Assembly (NCBI RefSeq): GCF_037176765.1
Contig: NC_090024.1
Span: forward strand, 155,061,278 to 155,125,277
DNA length: 64,000 nucleotides
Direction: 5' to 3'
Source: Anolis sagrei
Taxonomy: Eukaryota; Chordata; Lepidosauria; Squamata; Anolidae
The position numbers and the translations under genes are program-made. The stretch's first letter is position 1. Every line of letters begins with the position of its first letter. Positions 44,601 through 50,990 of this stretch are shown here, in pieces. The notes under the pieces were generated by a model, which was not told where the DNA came from, did not search any database, and saw only the letters and a list, made by a program, of their open reading frames with translations.

Positions 44601-46594
44601 GGAAGGGCCACACAGCCCTATATCCCAGAATATCAAGGCAGGAAATCCCACATTATCTGAGTGTTGACTCAGTTAACCCAGTTCAAATCAGATATTGTGG
44701 GATTTTCTGCCTTGATGTTCTGGGATATAGGGCTGTGTGGAAGGGCCCTATGTGAATCAATAAGAAATCTAACCACCAAATAATAGTACTTGGTTATTAC
44801 ATTATTACTTTATCATTCACTCCAGCAAAGGTTACCAGTGCTGAAGTCCGAGAGAAGTGCAAATGTATGCACCCAAAATTAATTAATAATGATATTGAAT
44901 TGGCTGATTAATACATTTCCCACCAACTTGCTGAGGATTTGTTGTGATTTATTTTGTATTTATTTAAAATTTGGAGGACTTACTGTTTTGGGACTTCTGG
45001 CCTCCTGGGGAAAAGGAATATGGACAGGTTAAAATGGGAGCTCAGGAGTAGAGTATAAGCTTTTAAATATAAAATATATATGTTTTAAATCATCTTTGAG
45101 TCAATGCCTTCATATTAGCACAAATAAAGCTTTCCACTGCTGATGTACAATTGTAAAAAGAACAATAGAAAGAGCTACAGCATTATCCATTGTTTGCAAT
45201 AAATGCATAATTATCAGGACTTTAAAGTTTGATCGGTATACTTTTTCAAGTTGAAGCTATTAAAGATACATTGCTGTATGTCTTTTTATATTCACAACAA
45301 AAACTTTACTTAACTTTTTGTAAGCCATGGGGCCGTGGTTTTCAACCTGTGGGTCCCCAGATGTTTTGGCCTACAAACTCCCAGAAATCTCAGCCATTTT
45401 ACCAGCTGTTAGGATTTCTGGGAGTTGAAGGCCAAAACATCTGGGGACCAACAGGTTGAAAACCACTGCCATAGGGTCTCATAATATCAAGATGCTGCAA
45501 AAGTAATGAGGGTTTACCACACTTAGGTGTGTTTCAGTCTCTTTGGGCTTCAGTCTATCACTGAAACTAGGGAATTAGTGAGCTGCTGCTGCATTTGCCA
45601 ATTAAATAATACATTATTTCATACCTTTACAAGATCTTGAATATTTTGGGTAAGATTCAGATGTCTTTAAGTAAAATTAAGTGATTAGTTTGTACTTAGA
45701 ATTCCAATGATACTCTAATTAAGAGATAAGGAATTTGTGATTTTCCAGGTGTTTTAGACTTTGGTTCCTTGAAACGGAAGTGAACATGATCCAATGGCAA
45801 AAGCTTAGAATAATTGCTATTAGAGATCTATGAAAGATCAAATTTCCCCCAGCAGATGGTTACAACAACCCTGCTAGATCAAGGTAGATCAGTGTTGCTA
45901 TTGATATATTGGGAAATGGAACAAGCTGAGACGGCACTGTACATAAGATCATCCATAGCAGTGGTTCTCAACCTGTGAGTCCCCAGGTGTTTTGGCCTAC
46001 AACTCCCAGAAATCCCAGCCAGTTTATCAGCTGTTAGGATTTCTGGGAATTAAAGGCCAAAACATCCTGGGACCCACAGGTTGAAAAGATGTAACAGCAA
46101 TGTAAAATATGTTACTTCTTGGGTGGCCATGTTCCACTACCTCAGTGGTTCCCAAACTTTGGGCCTCTGGGCGTTTTTGGAACTTCAGCTCCCACAGTTC
46201 CTAACTGCTGGTAACCTGGCTGGGATTTTGGGAGTTGAAATCCAAAACACCTGGAGGCCAAAATGTTGGGAACCACTACACTAGCTCAATTCTTTTTTCC
46301 TACTTCCCCCAATAGACAACTACCATAAATGTCATCTCAACAAATGTGTTAATTTTTTTAAACAAATAAATAGCAGGTAGATAGACTTACTGTTTGGAAA
46401 CTTTTGGCTCCCTGTGGAAAATAAATTGAATACACTTATTAATGTGGGCATAGGATAATATTAAAGAAGAAGCTTTACATTGTGAAATGTCGATCTGGCT
46501 ATAATATGAAGAATTCTCCAAAAGGATCTTGGCAAAACACAAAGGCAGACTTACCCGCAAGGGTGAGCAGAAGAGCGAGGACGATTCCCCTCAT
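8504..46594 (-). CDS. VTG: Vitellogenin with three in-frame Kazal domains, complete gene, 43 coding exons
   Basis: This is a secreted yolk precursor of the large lipid transfer protein family. Coding exons in transcript order: 46594-46555, 46411-46391, 45004-44984, 43515-43495, 42863-42843, 41918-41764, 40114-39839, 38632-38474, 38283-38135, 38015-37868, 37759-37608, 37444-37267, 37124-36999, 36669-36466, 35784-35567, 34914-34817, 33386-33262, 33128-33027, 32682-32569, 32483-32303, 31619-31442, 29958-29838, 29310-29136, 29033-28945, 27206-27079, 25077-25026, 23472-23345, 22962-22911, 21605-21484, 21238-21187, 20147-19500, 17759-17643, 16487-16371, 15940-15755, 15651-15509, 14699-14561, 14452-14350, 13541-13361, 13028-12934, 10523-10423, 9779-9629, 9489-9328, 8601-8504. 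All have AG/GT borders and matching phases; the sum is 5,847 nt, 1,948 aa plus TGA. Chicken VTG2, from memory, has about 1,850 aa and 35 exons; the excess here is three extra microexons and six Kazal exons. Least certain are the acceptors at 31619 and 29958. Orthology to a particular vitellogenin is not decided. Confidence 0.93.
8935..9145 (+). repeat. LINE tail with TCT microsatellite
   Basis: GCCTCATGTAAGCCGCACCG plus GAGTCCCTTGGGAG is the common squamate LINE tail. It ends in a TTC/TCT microsatellite of about 60 bp (9,088-9,143). It lies in the last intron of the minus-strand vitellogenin. Confidence 0.7.
10701..12761 (+). mobile_element. Helitron with about 13 internal tandem repeats of 143 bp
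   Basis: It starts TCTATACATATAATAAAAG after an A, and ends with the hairpin ACCCGG-GCAGCG-CCGGGT, then CCCCAAGCTAG before a T: all the marks of a Helitron 3' end. Between about 10,993 and 12,720 the phrase GACCAAACTTGGCACACAGA recurs roughly every 143 bp. Each unit also carries the phrases CCCATGACCCACTCTACATC and GATGGGACTTGCAGTACC. It lies in a vitellogenin intron and carries no recognisable protein. Confidence 0.85.
13900..14085 (+). repeat. LINE/SINE tail with ATT microsatellite
   Basis: The tail motif CCCTGAGTTCCCTTGGGGAG is followed by TTATTATTA over 14,038-14,083. It lies in an intron. Confidence 0.65.
14350..15651 (-). CDS. VTG: Vitellogenin lipovitellin light chain exons
   Basis: Exons 15651-15509 (143 nt), 14699-14561 (139 nt) and 14452-14350 (103 nt) continue the frame. 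Readable family segments are [67 protein letters not shown] and [16 protein letters not shown]. These align with the chicken stretch from CRDYKVSTELVTG to the segment before the von Willebrand domain. Donors are GTTAGT, GTCAGT and GTGAGG. Confidence 0.9.
15755..17759 (-). CDS. VTG: Vitellogenin exons after phosvitin: second serine tract and lipovitellin light chain start
   Basis: Three exons, 17759-17643 (117 nt), 16487-16371 (117 nt) and 15940-15755 (186 nt), are all phase 0 to 0. The first encodes [19 protein letters not shown], aligning with the REIYQYRF-like segment that follows phosvitin in chicken. The second has a shorter serine run of 11 residues followed by [15 protein letters not shown], so serine tracts are split over two exons. 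The third starts the lipovitellin-2 beta-sheet part with [15 protein letters not shown] at its end. The 16.37-kb exon ends in a GTTAGT donor. Confidence 0.88.
16832..17076 (-). mobile_element. tRNA-derived SINE, Anolis type
   Basis: The minus strand starts AGGAGCTCCTGGTGGCACAA, has the box-B-like GGTTCGAATTCAGG-type region, and passes GGGCAACATCTTTTCAGATG to GCAAGTTGCTCCTGACATG. It lies in an intron. Confidence 0.7.
17160..17500 (+). mobile_element. L2/CR1-like LINE fragment in an intron
   Basis: [13 protein letters not shown] and, in an adjacent frame, [20 protein letters not shown] are the 'HWLPV..R..FK.L.L.YKALHGL' segment of L2/CR1 elements. It lies between vitellogenin exons at 16.5 and 17.6 kb. 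Confidence 0.65.
18090..18225. repeat. hAT-like palindromic element, related to 46.1 kb
   Basis: CCCAAACTTTGGTCCTCTGG, GTTTTGGACTTCAGGTCCCA, and at the other end TGTCCAAAACACCCACAGAA with AGGAACCACTG. It lies in the intron between the phosvitin exon and the 17.76-kb exon. Confidence 0.65.
18710..19250 (-). mobile_element. L2/CR1-like LINE 3' end in an intron
   Basis: On the minus strand the tail reads GCCGCCCTGAGTCCCTTTGG followed by an ATGATG/ATT repeat. Upstream parts of the 3' end extend to about 19,250. It lies beside the phosvitin exon. Confidence 0.65.
19500..20147 (-). CDS. VTG: Vitellogenin phosvitin exon, polyserine
   Basis: This 648-nt exon (phase 0 to 0) encodes 216 residues, of which about 60% are serine, in runs broken by D, DT, DTK, EP and basic patches. 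It begins [20 protein letters not shown] and ends QSFEK before GTAACT. In yolk, phosvitin is heavily phosphorylated and binds calcium and iron. Two codon zones are visible: the first third uses TCN with single AGT codons, the rest is mostly AGC/AGT. A basic stretch [10 protein letters not shown] contains RKKR, a possible proprotein convertase site. The repeated serine codons give long mirror frames of leucine and alanine that are not genes. Confidence 0.95.
21187..21605 (-). CDS. Kazal domain 3 of the vitellogenin gene, two exons, diverged
   Basis: Exons 21605-21484 (122 nt) and 21238-21187 (52 nt) encode 58 residues in the same phases. The core reads [15 protein letters not shown], so the usual GSDGK is changed to ASDRK. 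A seventh cysteine makes NPCCFC of the usual C-x-x-C. The P1 position (C-T-K-E-F) is Lys, which would suit trypsin-like enzymes. The second exon, [14 protein letters not shown], is well kept. The frame is open and both splice sites are intact, so it looks functional though older than domains 1 and 2. The next exon of the frame is the phosvitin exon at 20147. Confidence 0.88.
21361..21410. repeat. TA microsatellite in the intron of Kazal domain 3
   Basis: About 24 TA units between 21,363 and 21,410, 74 bp from the end of the first-half exon of domain 3. It stands where the other two units have other sequence. Confidence 0.9.
22911..23472 (-). CDS. Kazal domain 2 of the vitellogenin gene, two exons
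   Basis: Exons 23472-23345 (128 nt) and 22962-22911 (52 nt) encode 60 residues with the same phases as domain 1. The six cysteines lie in DEC, AVC, PVC, NLC, SFC and GEC; the core reads [15 protein letters not shown]. The P1 position after the second cysteine (C-Q-Y-D-Y) is Tyr, which would suit chymotrypsin-like enzymes. It is the closest relative of domain 1: exon lengths are equal, the intron sequence is alike, and both carry the same palindromic element next to the second exon. It ends AAG followed by GTAAAT, without a stop. Confidence 0.9.
23010..23166. mobile_element. Palindromic element in the domain 2 intron, shared with domain 1
   Basis: CCTAGGACTATTCTACATTA to GGCAGTGTAGAAGGGGCTTT; the same element at the same place in the domain 1 intron (25,130-25,285) shows it was there before the two units were duplicated. 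Confidence 0.7.
23741..24070 (-). mobile_element. Sauria-type SINE with Bov-B-derived tail
   Basis: The minus strand starts CCCCTGGTGGTGCAGTGGGT, contains GAAATGGAGATGAGCACCAC and ends TTAATGTCAGGGGAAAACTT. It lies in the intron between Kazal domains 1 and 2 and is not seen in the other units. Confidence 0.8.
25026..27206 (-). CDS. Kazal domain 1 of the vitellogenin gene, two exons
   Basis: Exons 27206-27079 (128 nt, phase 0 to 2) and 25077-25026 (52 nt, phase 2 to 0) encode 60 residues. All six Kazal cysteines are present: DEC, GVC, PVC, NLC, TFC and GEC, with the core [15 protein letters not shown]. The two-exon split just after the fifth cysteine, and the closing part [14 protein letters not shown], match ovomucoid domains. 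By alignment with ovomucoid the P1 residue after the second cysteine (C-K-A-D-Y) is Ala, suggesting elastase-like targets. The intron between the two exons holds a 1.6-kb Helitron. There is no own start codon exon or stop, and the second half ends in a GTAAAT donor. Confidence 0.9.
25130..25285. mobile_element. Palindromic element in the domain 1 intron, shared with domain 2
   Basis: CCCAGGACTCTTCTACATTA to GGCAGTGTAGAAGAGTCCCT. Position and sequence match the copy at 23.01-23.17 kb. Confidence 0.7.
25324..26935 (-). mobile_element. Helitron in the intron of Kazal domain 1
   Basis: It has the same ends as the 3.1-kb copy (TCTATATAAATAAAAATG start and CTAG end on the minus strand, A/T target). 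Its middle is filled with ATTATTATAGAT-type simple repeats (25,555-26,220) and a CT tract (26,585-26,624). The empty site ATCA/TTTGTAGG is still present in the paralogous intron of Kazal domain 2 at about 23,199-23,210, so the insertion is later than the domain 1/2 duplication. Confidence 0.85.
28020..28710 (+). mobile_element. L2/CR1-like LINE 3' end in an intron
   Basis: It contains [20 protein letters not shown], a typical 'WN.LP.E.R.A' end of reverse transcriptase, then GCCCTGAGTCCGTTTGGGG and a TGT repeat at the tail. It lies 0.23 kb beyond vitellogenin exon 21, before the first Kazal exon. Confidence 0.75.
28945..40114 (-). CDS. VTG: Vitellogenin (minus gene) exons 4-21: lipovitellin heavy chain
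   Basis: Eighteen exons encode roughly residues 94-1024, the lipid-binding lipovitellin part: N-sheet, alpha-helical superhelix and the start of the open beta-sheets. Family segments are readable in order: [10 protein letters not shown] and NEFQLKE (exon 4), [10 protein letters not shown] and [12 protein letters not shown] (exon 5), VYQVSPLSE (exon 6), YEFPEDLP (exon 7), [10 protein letters not shown] (exon 8), [12 protein letters not shown] (exon 9), [15 protein letters not shown] (exon 10), [16 protein letters not shown] (exon 11), [17 protein letters not shown] (exon 12), [20 protein letters not shown] (exon 13). Exon 6 is 149 nt in both genes of the window. Exon 21 ends at a doubled donor, GTAAGG followed by GTAAGT, both in frame; phase 0 follows either way. 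In yolk this chain holds phospholipid and forms lipovitellin-1. Confidence 0.92.
29802..29825. repeat. CA microsatellite beside vitellogenin exon 19
   Basis: About 12 CA units end some 12 bp before the donor side of the exon at 29,838, within the intron. Confidence 0.9.
30590..30715 (+). repeat. LINE/SINE tail fragment
   Basis: CATTGAATGTTTGCC, then CTGAGTCCCTTCAGGGAGAA and GAATATAAATAAA are the same tail as at 42.5 kb. It lies in an intron. Confidence 0.65.
33432..33616. repeat. Snap-back element in an intron
   Basis: An arm with GTTCTAGAGGCATTATCTCC and ATGGCAAGCATCCTC is followed after a few bases by its reverse complement, ending TGCCTCTAGAACCC. The arms are about 55 bp. The left part, CGAAGGCTTTCATGGCC, is a common squamate repeat. 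It would fold into a long hairpin in RNA. Confidence 0.75.
33977..34131. mobile_element. Palindromic DNA element of the CTTCCACACAGC family
   Basis: Ends GCCCCTTCCACACAGCTGAA and GGCTGTGTGGAAGGGCCC are inverted repeats, with an internal GGCAGT/GACTC block. It lies in an intron of the minus gene. Confidence 0.7.
39338..39644. mobile_element. hAT-like non-autonomous element, G/C-run family, perfect 8-bp duplication
   Basis: Terminal inverted repeats CAGGCATGTAGCC and GGCTACGGGCCTG enclose 291 bp (39,346-39,636). The flanks GCTGGAGG (39,338-39,345 and 39,637-39,644) are identical. Just inside each end lie long runs of G and C. It is in the intron between exons 4 and 5 of the minus gene. Confidence 0.85.
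40239..40753. mobile_element. hAT-like non-autonomous element, G/C-run family, perfect 8-bp duplication
   Basis: Ends are CAGGCCTGTAGC and CTACGGCCCTG (40,247-40,745), flanked by GTCAATAG on both sides. C runs lie at about 40,286-40,295 and 40,644-40,690. It has a different middle from the 39.3-kb copy. Confidence 0.85.
41386..41536. mobile_element. hAT-like palindromic element with 8-bp duplication
   Basis: Ends GGTGGTTCTCAACCTGTGGG and CCTACAGGTTGAGAACCACTG (41,394-41,528) are inverted repeats, flanked by CATTAATG on both sides. The middle is also near-palindromic (CAACTCCCAGAAATCCCAGC against TTTCTGGGAATTGAAGGCC). Confidence 0.85.
41764..41918 (-). CDS. VTG: Vitellogenin (minus gene) exon 3, divergent N-sheet start
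   Basis: The exon has 155 nt, phase 1 to 0, against 152 nt in the plus-strand gene. It encodes a strand-rich segment with YKYVTDT, where the partner gene and chicken vitellogenins have YLYNYEG or a close form. The rest of the exon keeps the pattern of the lipovitellin N-sheet but little identity. It joins the microexons through an A from microexon 2d plus GG, giving Arg. This exon is much more diverged than the downstream ones. Confidence 0.85.
42113..42552 (+). mobile_element. SINE with LINE-type tail in the intron before exon 3
   Basis: It starts near AGGGCCGGGCTGGTAGCACT, has TTTGAACCCCGAGTCGGGG, and ends CATTGAATGTTTGCC, CCGCCCTGAGTCCCCTTCGG, GAATATAAATAAA. Head type is not certain. Confidence 0.6.
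42843..46411 (-). CDS. VTG: Four tandem 21-nt copies of vitellogenin microexon 2
   Basis: The canonical second vitellogenin exon is 21 nt. Here four 21-nt blocks follow each other: 46391-46411, 44984-45004, 43495-43515 and 42843-42863. Each is followed on the minus strand by GTAAGT and preceded by a pyrimidine-rich stretch ending in AG. All are phase 1 to phase 1, so any number can be included without shifting the frame. Read through, they encode GSQKFPN, RGQKSQN, KGQLPEN and GLDTSRL. The first two share 15 of 21 bases; the third is weaker and the fourth is hardly similar. The first is certain from the match to the GSQKFD of other vitellogenins. The other three are supported by splice sites, length and phase only; they add 21 residues just after the signal peptide. 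They could be decayed copies that are skipped. Confidence 0.7.
44427..44752. mobile_element. Two palindromic DNA elements of the CTTCCACACAGC family, back to back
   Basis: Copy one runs about 44,430-44,579 (CCCTTCCACACAGCTGAATA to GGGCTGTGTGGAAGGGC). Copy two runs about 44,603-44,752 (GGAAGGGCCACACAGCCCTA to CTGTGTGGAAGGGCCCT). They share the middle AGATATTGTGGGATTT. Confidence 0.7.
45333..45472. mobile_element. hAT-like palindromic element, same family as 41.4 kb
   Basis: CGTGGTTTTCAACCTGTGGG to CAACAGGTTGAAAACCACTG, with CCATGGGG- and CCATAGGG-like flanks. Confidence 0.75.
45958..46088. mobile_element. hAT-like palindromic element, one end decayed
   Basis: It starts GCAGTGGTTCTCAACCTGTG and ends CCCACAGGTTGAAAAG; the last bases of the terminal repeat are lost. 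Confidence 0.7.
46143..46280. mobile_element. hAT-like palindromic element, related family
   Basis: CAGTGGTTCCCAAACTTTGG to CCAAAATGTTGGGAACCACT are inverted ends. It sits about 110 bp from microexon 2a, in the intron that follows it. Confidence 0.7.
46555..46594 (-). CDS. VTG: Vitellogenin (minus gene) exon 1: signal peptide
   Basis: The 40-nt exon encodes [13 protein letters not shown] plus the first base of the next codon, followed by GTAAGT. The MRGI start and the hydrophobic run are what vertebrate vitellogenins have, and the plus-strand gene starts almost identically. Length and phase (40 nt, phase 1) equal those of the partner gene. The ATG lies 37 nt downstream of a TATA box, so the 5' UTR would be very short, as is usual for vitellogenins. 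Confidence 0.93.
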
Positions 46595-46630
46595 GATGAA
46601 GGTGAATGACAGCCCTCCAAGGAGCAGGGC

Positions 46631-46638
46631 ATTTTATA
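46631..46638 (-). promoter_or_regulatory. TATA box of the minus-strand vitellogenin
   Basis: The gene strand reads CTATAAAATG, 37 nt before the ATG. A start site about 30 nt downstream would leave a 5' UTR of only around 10 nt, like other vitellogenin genes. Confidence 0.8.
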
Positions 46639-46932
46639 GGCAGATTAGGAGCCCCACGTGCTCCGAGTTGACCAGAATTGTGATGATTCAGGTAATTTTT
46701 TTATCTCTTTTCAGCAAACATTCTTTAAGCAAACAAGCTATTTTTAATTTCTGAAATCACTGATGTCTTGCCCCTTCCCACTTCACAGCATCCATTTGAC
46801 TCAATTTATTACATGGCTTTTATTTAAAATATTTCATAACAATTTGTACGTTTTTGAAAAATTCTTTTTAATGGAAACAAAAACACCAAATTCTTTTTAT
46901 TAAATTAGTTTATGGCTAACGGCCATATTTTT

Positions 46933-46967
46933 AGGTCAGGAAGATTTTTTGTTGGTTATGCTGACCT
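46933..46967. promoter_or_regulatory. Inverted nuclear-receptor half-sites upstream of the minus-strand vitellogenin
   Basis: AGGTCA at 46933-46938 and TGACCT at 46962-46967 face each other over 23 bp, about 340 bp before the ATG. Both are perfect half-sites, but the spacing is not that of a classical oestrogen element (3 bp). A chance pair is possible. Confidence 0.3.
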
Positions 46968-47304
46968 CATACGTGAGGCAAGAGTTTACCTAGCTGATAA
47001 CCAAAAAGATATGGTCGTGGTAACATGACACTCCAAAGTGCAGTATCCTTGTACTTGTTTCTTTCTCTGTGCAGTGTGAGCTTATTCATATTCATTCAGA
47101 AACAAGTATGTTGGGAGCAAATCAATGTGCATAGGGTTCCATCTTTATAGAGGAATCCTGAAAAGTGGAGTGAGGCACGAAGTGATAGGTTTTCTTCTAC
47201 TGCTTATAGTATTTTGGTGGTGGGAGATATCCAAAGAGTCATTTTTGCTGGTATTTTCAGCACTGCAGTTTGTTTCTTCTTGTTAAAGTCCCTGTACTGA
47301 ATAC

Positions 47305-47411
47305 AAGATGGATGAATGCTATCCTTGAAGTGACTGGCTTGACCTTGAAGGAGCGTGGGGGCTGGTTCATGAAGTCACGAAGAGTCAGAAGCCACCAAAC
47401 AAATAAACAAC
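47305..47411 (+). mobile_element. Bov-B LINE scrap
   Basis: About 100 bp match the Bov-B 3' part (WMNAILEVTGLTLKE, then HEVTKSR-like bases), with a short deletion relative to the copy at 48.4 kb. Confidence 0.7.
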
Positions 47412-48175
47412 ATACTGAATGCAACATGGTTGAATACTGCAATGTCTTCTCCAACATGAAGCAACTAAGAACCCTCATATTTGGAATAATTGGAGACTGG
47501 AAGGGGTTTGGATCCAATGCCATGCGTACCATCTTCTGATGTACAAATGCCTACTTTTATGACTTTACATTGTTTGGAGACAATGAAAGCAATGGCTGAC
47601 TGTTTCCAAAGGTTTCTGCAGTTGAAACATACACAACAATATATTAAAACACTGAAGAACTAATTGTTGTAACTTTGAAAGGCATAATCTGCACAGATCT
47701 ATCACATGCATATTTACTCCCAAATGGCCAGGAAGTGTTGATACTAACTTTATGTGGTCTGAATGGTTTGATTTCAGGTTTCCTTCCTCCTTCTTCAGCC
47801 TGCTCATAACTGCAAAATCTAATGGAGATATAAAGAAAATGACTGTTACAAGCCTATTTCTTGAATTGATGGAAAGTGATTTAAAGAAAGAGTAGAAAAC
47901 CTAATATTATAAATCCTAAATCAACATGTCTCCAATTCTTCTAAAAGGCAGACGGAGGAACCCATGCAAGCCACTTTACCACTTTAGTATTTGAAGTGCC
48001 GCTTTGTATCAATGATAGAAATGTGATAATCTTCCAAAAAGGGCACTTGTTGTTATGTGACTGTTGTGTAGGCAATGGTTGCACAACTATTACTCACATC
48101 TTTGAGATGTTTGACATCCAACCCCCAAAATAACAAGACCACACAACAAATATGGGTTAAACTATGGGCAACTTT

Positions 48176-48513
48176 AAACTATGCCTTGGACCAGGAGAAG
48201 ATCCAACCAGTCCATCCTCCAGGAAATAAAGCCCGGCTGCTCACTGGAGGGAAGGATACTAGAGACAAAGCTGAAGTACTTTGGCCACATCATGAGGAGA
48301 CAGCAAAGCCTAGAGAAGACAATTATGCTGGGGAAAGTGGAAGGCAAAAGGAAGAGGGGCCGACCAAGGGCAAGATGGATGGATGGCATCCTTGAAGTGA
48401 CTGGACTGACCTTGAAGGAGCTGGGGGTGGTGACGGCCGACAGGGAGCTCTGGCGTGGGCTGGTCCATGAGGTCACGAAGAGTCGGAGACGACTGAACGA
48501 ATGAACAACAACA
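48176..48513 (+). mobile_element. Bov-B LINE, 5'-truncated, with target duplication
   Basis: The frame reads the Bov-B reverse transcriptase end: YFGHIMRRQQSLEKTIMLGK, GKRKRGRPRARWMDGILEVT and LWRGLVHEVTKSRRRLNE. The 12-bp duplication ATGGGCAACTTT lies at 48164-48175 and 48514-48525. Only the last 338 bp of the element are present. Confidence 0.9.
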
Positions 48514-48683
48514 ATGGGCAACTTTTATTAATGTTACCTAATTAAACTTTATAACTTGCAGAGAATTCCAAAGGGTGGCATAAACTTGGTGTGGATAAGG
48601 CCGGAGTTGTGGCCATTCAGGACCTACTCCTTGATTCATATGAGCAAAACACCTGGCCCCCCAGCTGTAATTATCCTGGGTGA

Positions 48684-49018
48684 CCAATAAGCAGGCATGT
48701 AGCTGGGGGGGGGGGGGGAGGGCTTGAGGGGCTTCAGCCCCTCTCCCCGAAATTCTCATGGTGGTTCGCGAAAAGGCCTTACTGGTGCATTATTTAAACT
48801 GTTATGTTTATTCATATCATGATCTCATCACCATACTCAATATATCCCATATGCATGGGGTATTGGGGTAATGATACAAAAGGTTTGCTAGGGTAGACCC
48901 TCTTTCACTCAGACTCAGCCCCCCCCCCCCGAAACTCAGCCCCCCCATAAAAAACCCTGAAAAAAATTCAGCCCCCCCCCCCCCAAATCGAAATCCTGGC
49001 TACGGGCCTGCCACTAAG
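48684..49018. mobile_element. hAT-like non-autonomous element, G/C-run family
   Basis: Same family as the 39.3-kb copy, with nearly the same middle (CATATCATGATCT, GGGGTA, TTTGCTAG). Ends CAGGCATGTAGCT and GCTACGGGCCTG at 48,692-49,010; flanks CCAATAAG and CCACTAAG differ at one base. Confidence 0.85.
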
Positions 49019-50161
49019 GGAAATGTAATGGGGAATTCTGCCCCAATGATTTATTGGGGCCAGACTCTCCCTGTTTCAAGGCCATTTCCATTCACCCTCA
49101 CCTCGGTTATTTGAACCACAGGTGAGGATTTCCTAAGGCAAAAAAGGGGTGTCTTAGGTGTACACCAAAATGTAAACCCCTTGCTGTTTTCCACACGATG
49201 ACCTATATGAAAGTGCTCCTGAATAGCTCAAGGGGTGGGCTGCTGAACTACGTGGCCCCGCCTTCCCAGAAAATAGTTCTGGCCAGAGCTATTTTCTTTG
49301 GTCTCTCTTCGGTGGAGAAGGCAAAGCACCTCCCACCCCTCAACAAAATGGGGGAAGGGATTTAATTCTTTTTGAGATGAACTGAGTGAAAAATCACATC
49401 TTCTTCCTTTACCATTTTATTGCAGTATTTGGGAAGTTTTGATTTATTTGGCTGGCTTTAAACAGTGGAGAGGACAACTCTAGTCAACAAAATGTCCTTG
49501 GACTACAGTTCCTATGACCACTGGCAATGGCTCGTAGAGCTAATGAGGGACAGAGTCCAAGAATATCTGGAAAGCCATGCGTGAGTGAGCCCTTTCTTTC
49601 TGGTCTTTTTTTCTGGCTAGAAATCTAAATTTCTTATCAGAATATGCAATGATTGTGCATTTGTTGTGTAAAATCCTAATTGCTGCTGATTATAAATAAA
49701 ATATATATTTATATTACAGATTGCTATATTTTCCCCTACTGCACAAAAAGCCAAAGAAATGGCATAGCTCCTCTGAAACAATTCTGGGTGATCAAAAATG
49801 GAATGACAATTGGGCAAAATTCTTCCTTGTCTTTTGTTCTTCTTGATGAAGGTTCCAGATTATCAGAAATCTCATTTTTTTTCAACTTGAGAACAATAGT
49901 GAATATTTCTTTCCTTCCTAGTTCAATCTATGGTTTATTGAAACAAGGCAAAATTGTTAATACTAACTACATACTAACTAATCATTTAGTGAATACTAAA
50001 TTTTAGCTAGCTTAAAATCAGGGGATGGCTCCAATTTCTTAATAATTCCAAAGGAGGATGGGAAGAAAATTAATGTCTGGCTTTTTCTGCAATGGTATGC
50101 TAAGACTTGATTTAAAACAGAGATCCTCGGAGTTTCAGGACTAGTAAGTAAATTTAGAAAT

Positions 50162-50990
50162 TTGAAATGGTGTTTTGGATATGCTTACAAAATGGTTGTA
50201 ATGGAGAACTTGCCCATTCCCAATATTCCATGGCTGCTGTGGAGACATCTGCCCTTGCACTATGCTACTCTGCTGCTGAGTATGCATGTCCGGTGTGGAA
50301 CACATCTCACCACGCTAAAACAGTGGATGTGGCTCTTAATGAGACATGCCACATTATCACGGGGTGTCTGCACCCTACACCACTGGAGAAATTACACTGT
50401 CTAGCCGGTATCGCACCACCTGACATCCGCCGGGAAATAGCAGTCAATAGTGAAAGGACCAAGGCAGTGACATTTCCAGCTCATCCCTTGTTTGGGTATC
50501 AGCCAGCACGTCAATGACTTAAATCAAGAAATAGTTTTCTAAGATCTACAGAGACACTCGCTGGAATACCCCAGCAAATGAGAGTCCAAAAGTGGCAGAC
50601 TCAAACCCAGAACCTCAATCAATGGCTGATACCAAATGAGAGACTCCCCCCTGGGCACACAGAAAACTGGGCGACTTGGAAGGTGCTGAACAGACTGCGG
50701 TCTGGCACCACGAGATGCAGAGCCAATCTTAAGAAATGGGGCTACAAAGTGGAATCCACGACATGCGAACGTGTAGAAGAGCAAACCACTGACCACCTGC
50801 TGCAATGCAACCTGAGCCCTGCTACATGCACAATGGAGGACCTCCTTGCGGCAACACCAGAGGCACTCCAAGTGGCCAGATACTGGTCAAAGGACATTTA
50901 ATCAGCTACCAAGCTTGCAAATTCTGTGTTTTGTCTGTTTGTTTGTTTGTCTGTTTGTTTGTTTGTTTGTTTGTTTTTGTTAAAAATGTA
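50162..50990 (+). mobile_element. Non-LTR retrotransposon, C-terminal part of the reverse transcriptase
   Basis: Two frames read YACPVWNTSHHAKTVDVALN, HIITGCLHPTPLEKLHCLAG, IAPPDIRREIAVNSER, then WLIPNERLPPGHTENWATWK, NLKKWGYKVE and TTDHLLQCNL. This is the region after the polymerase core in LINEs; the last part has a zinc-knuckle-like C/H pattern. It ends in a TGTTTGTT simple repeat. The clade is not certain. Stops and frame changes show it is dead. Confidence 0.7.
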
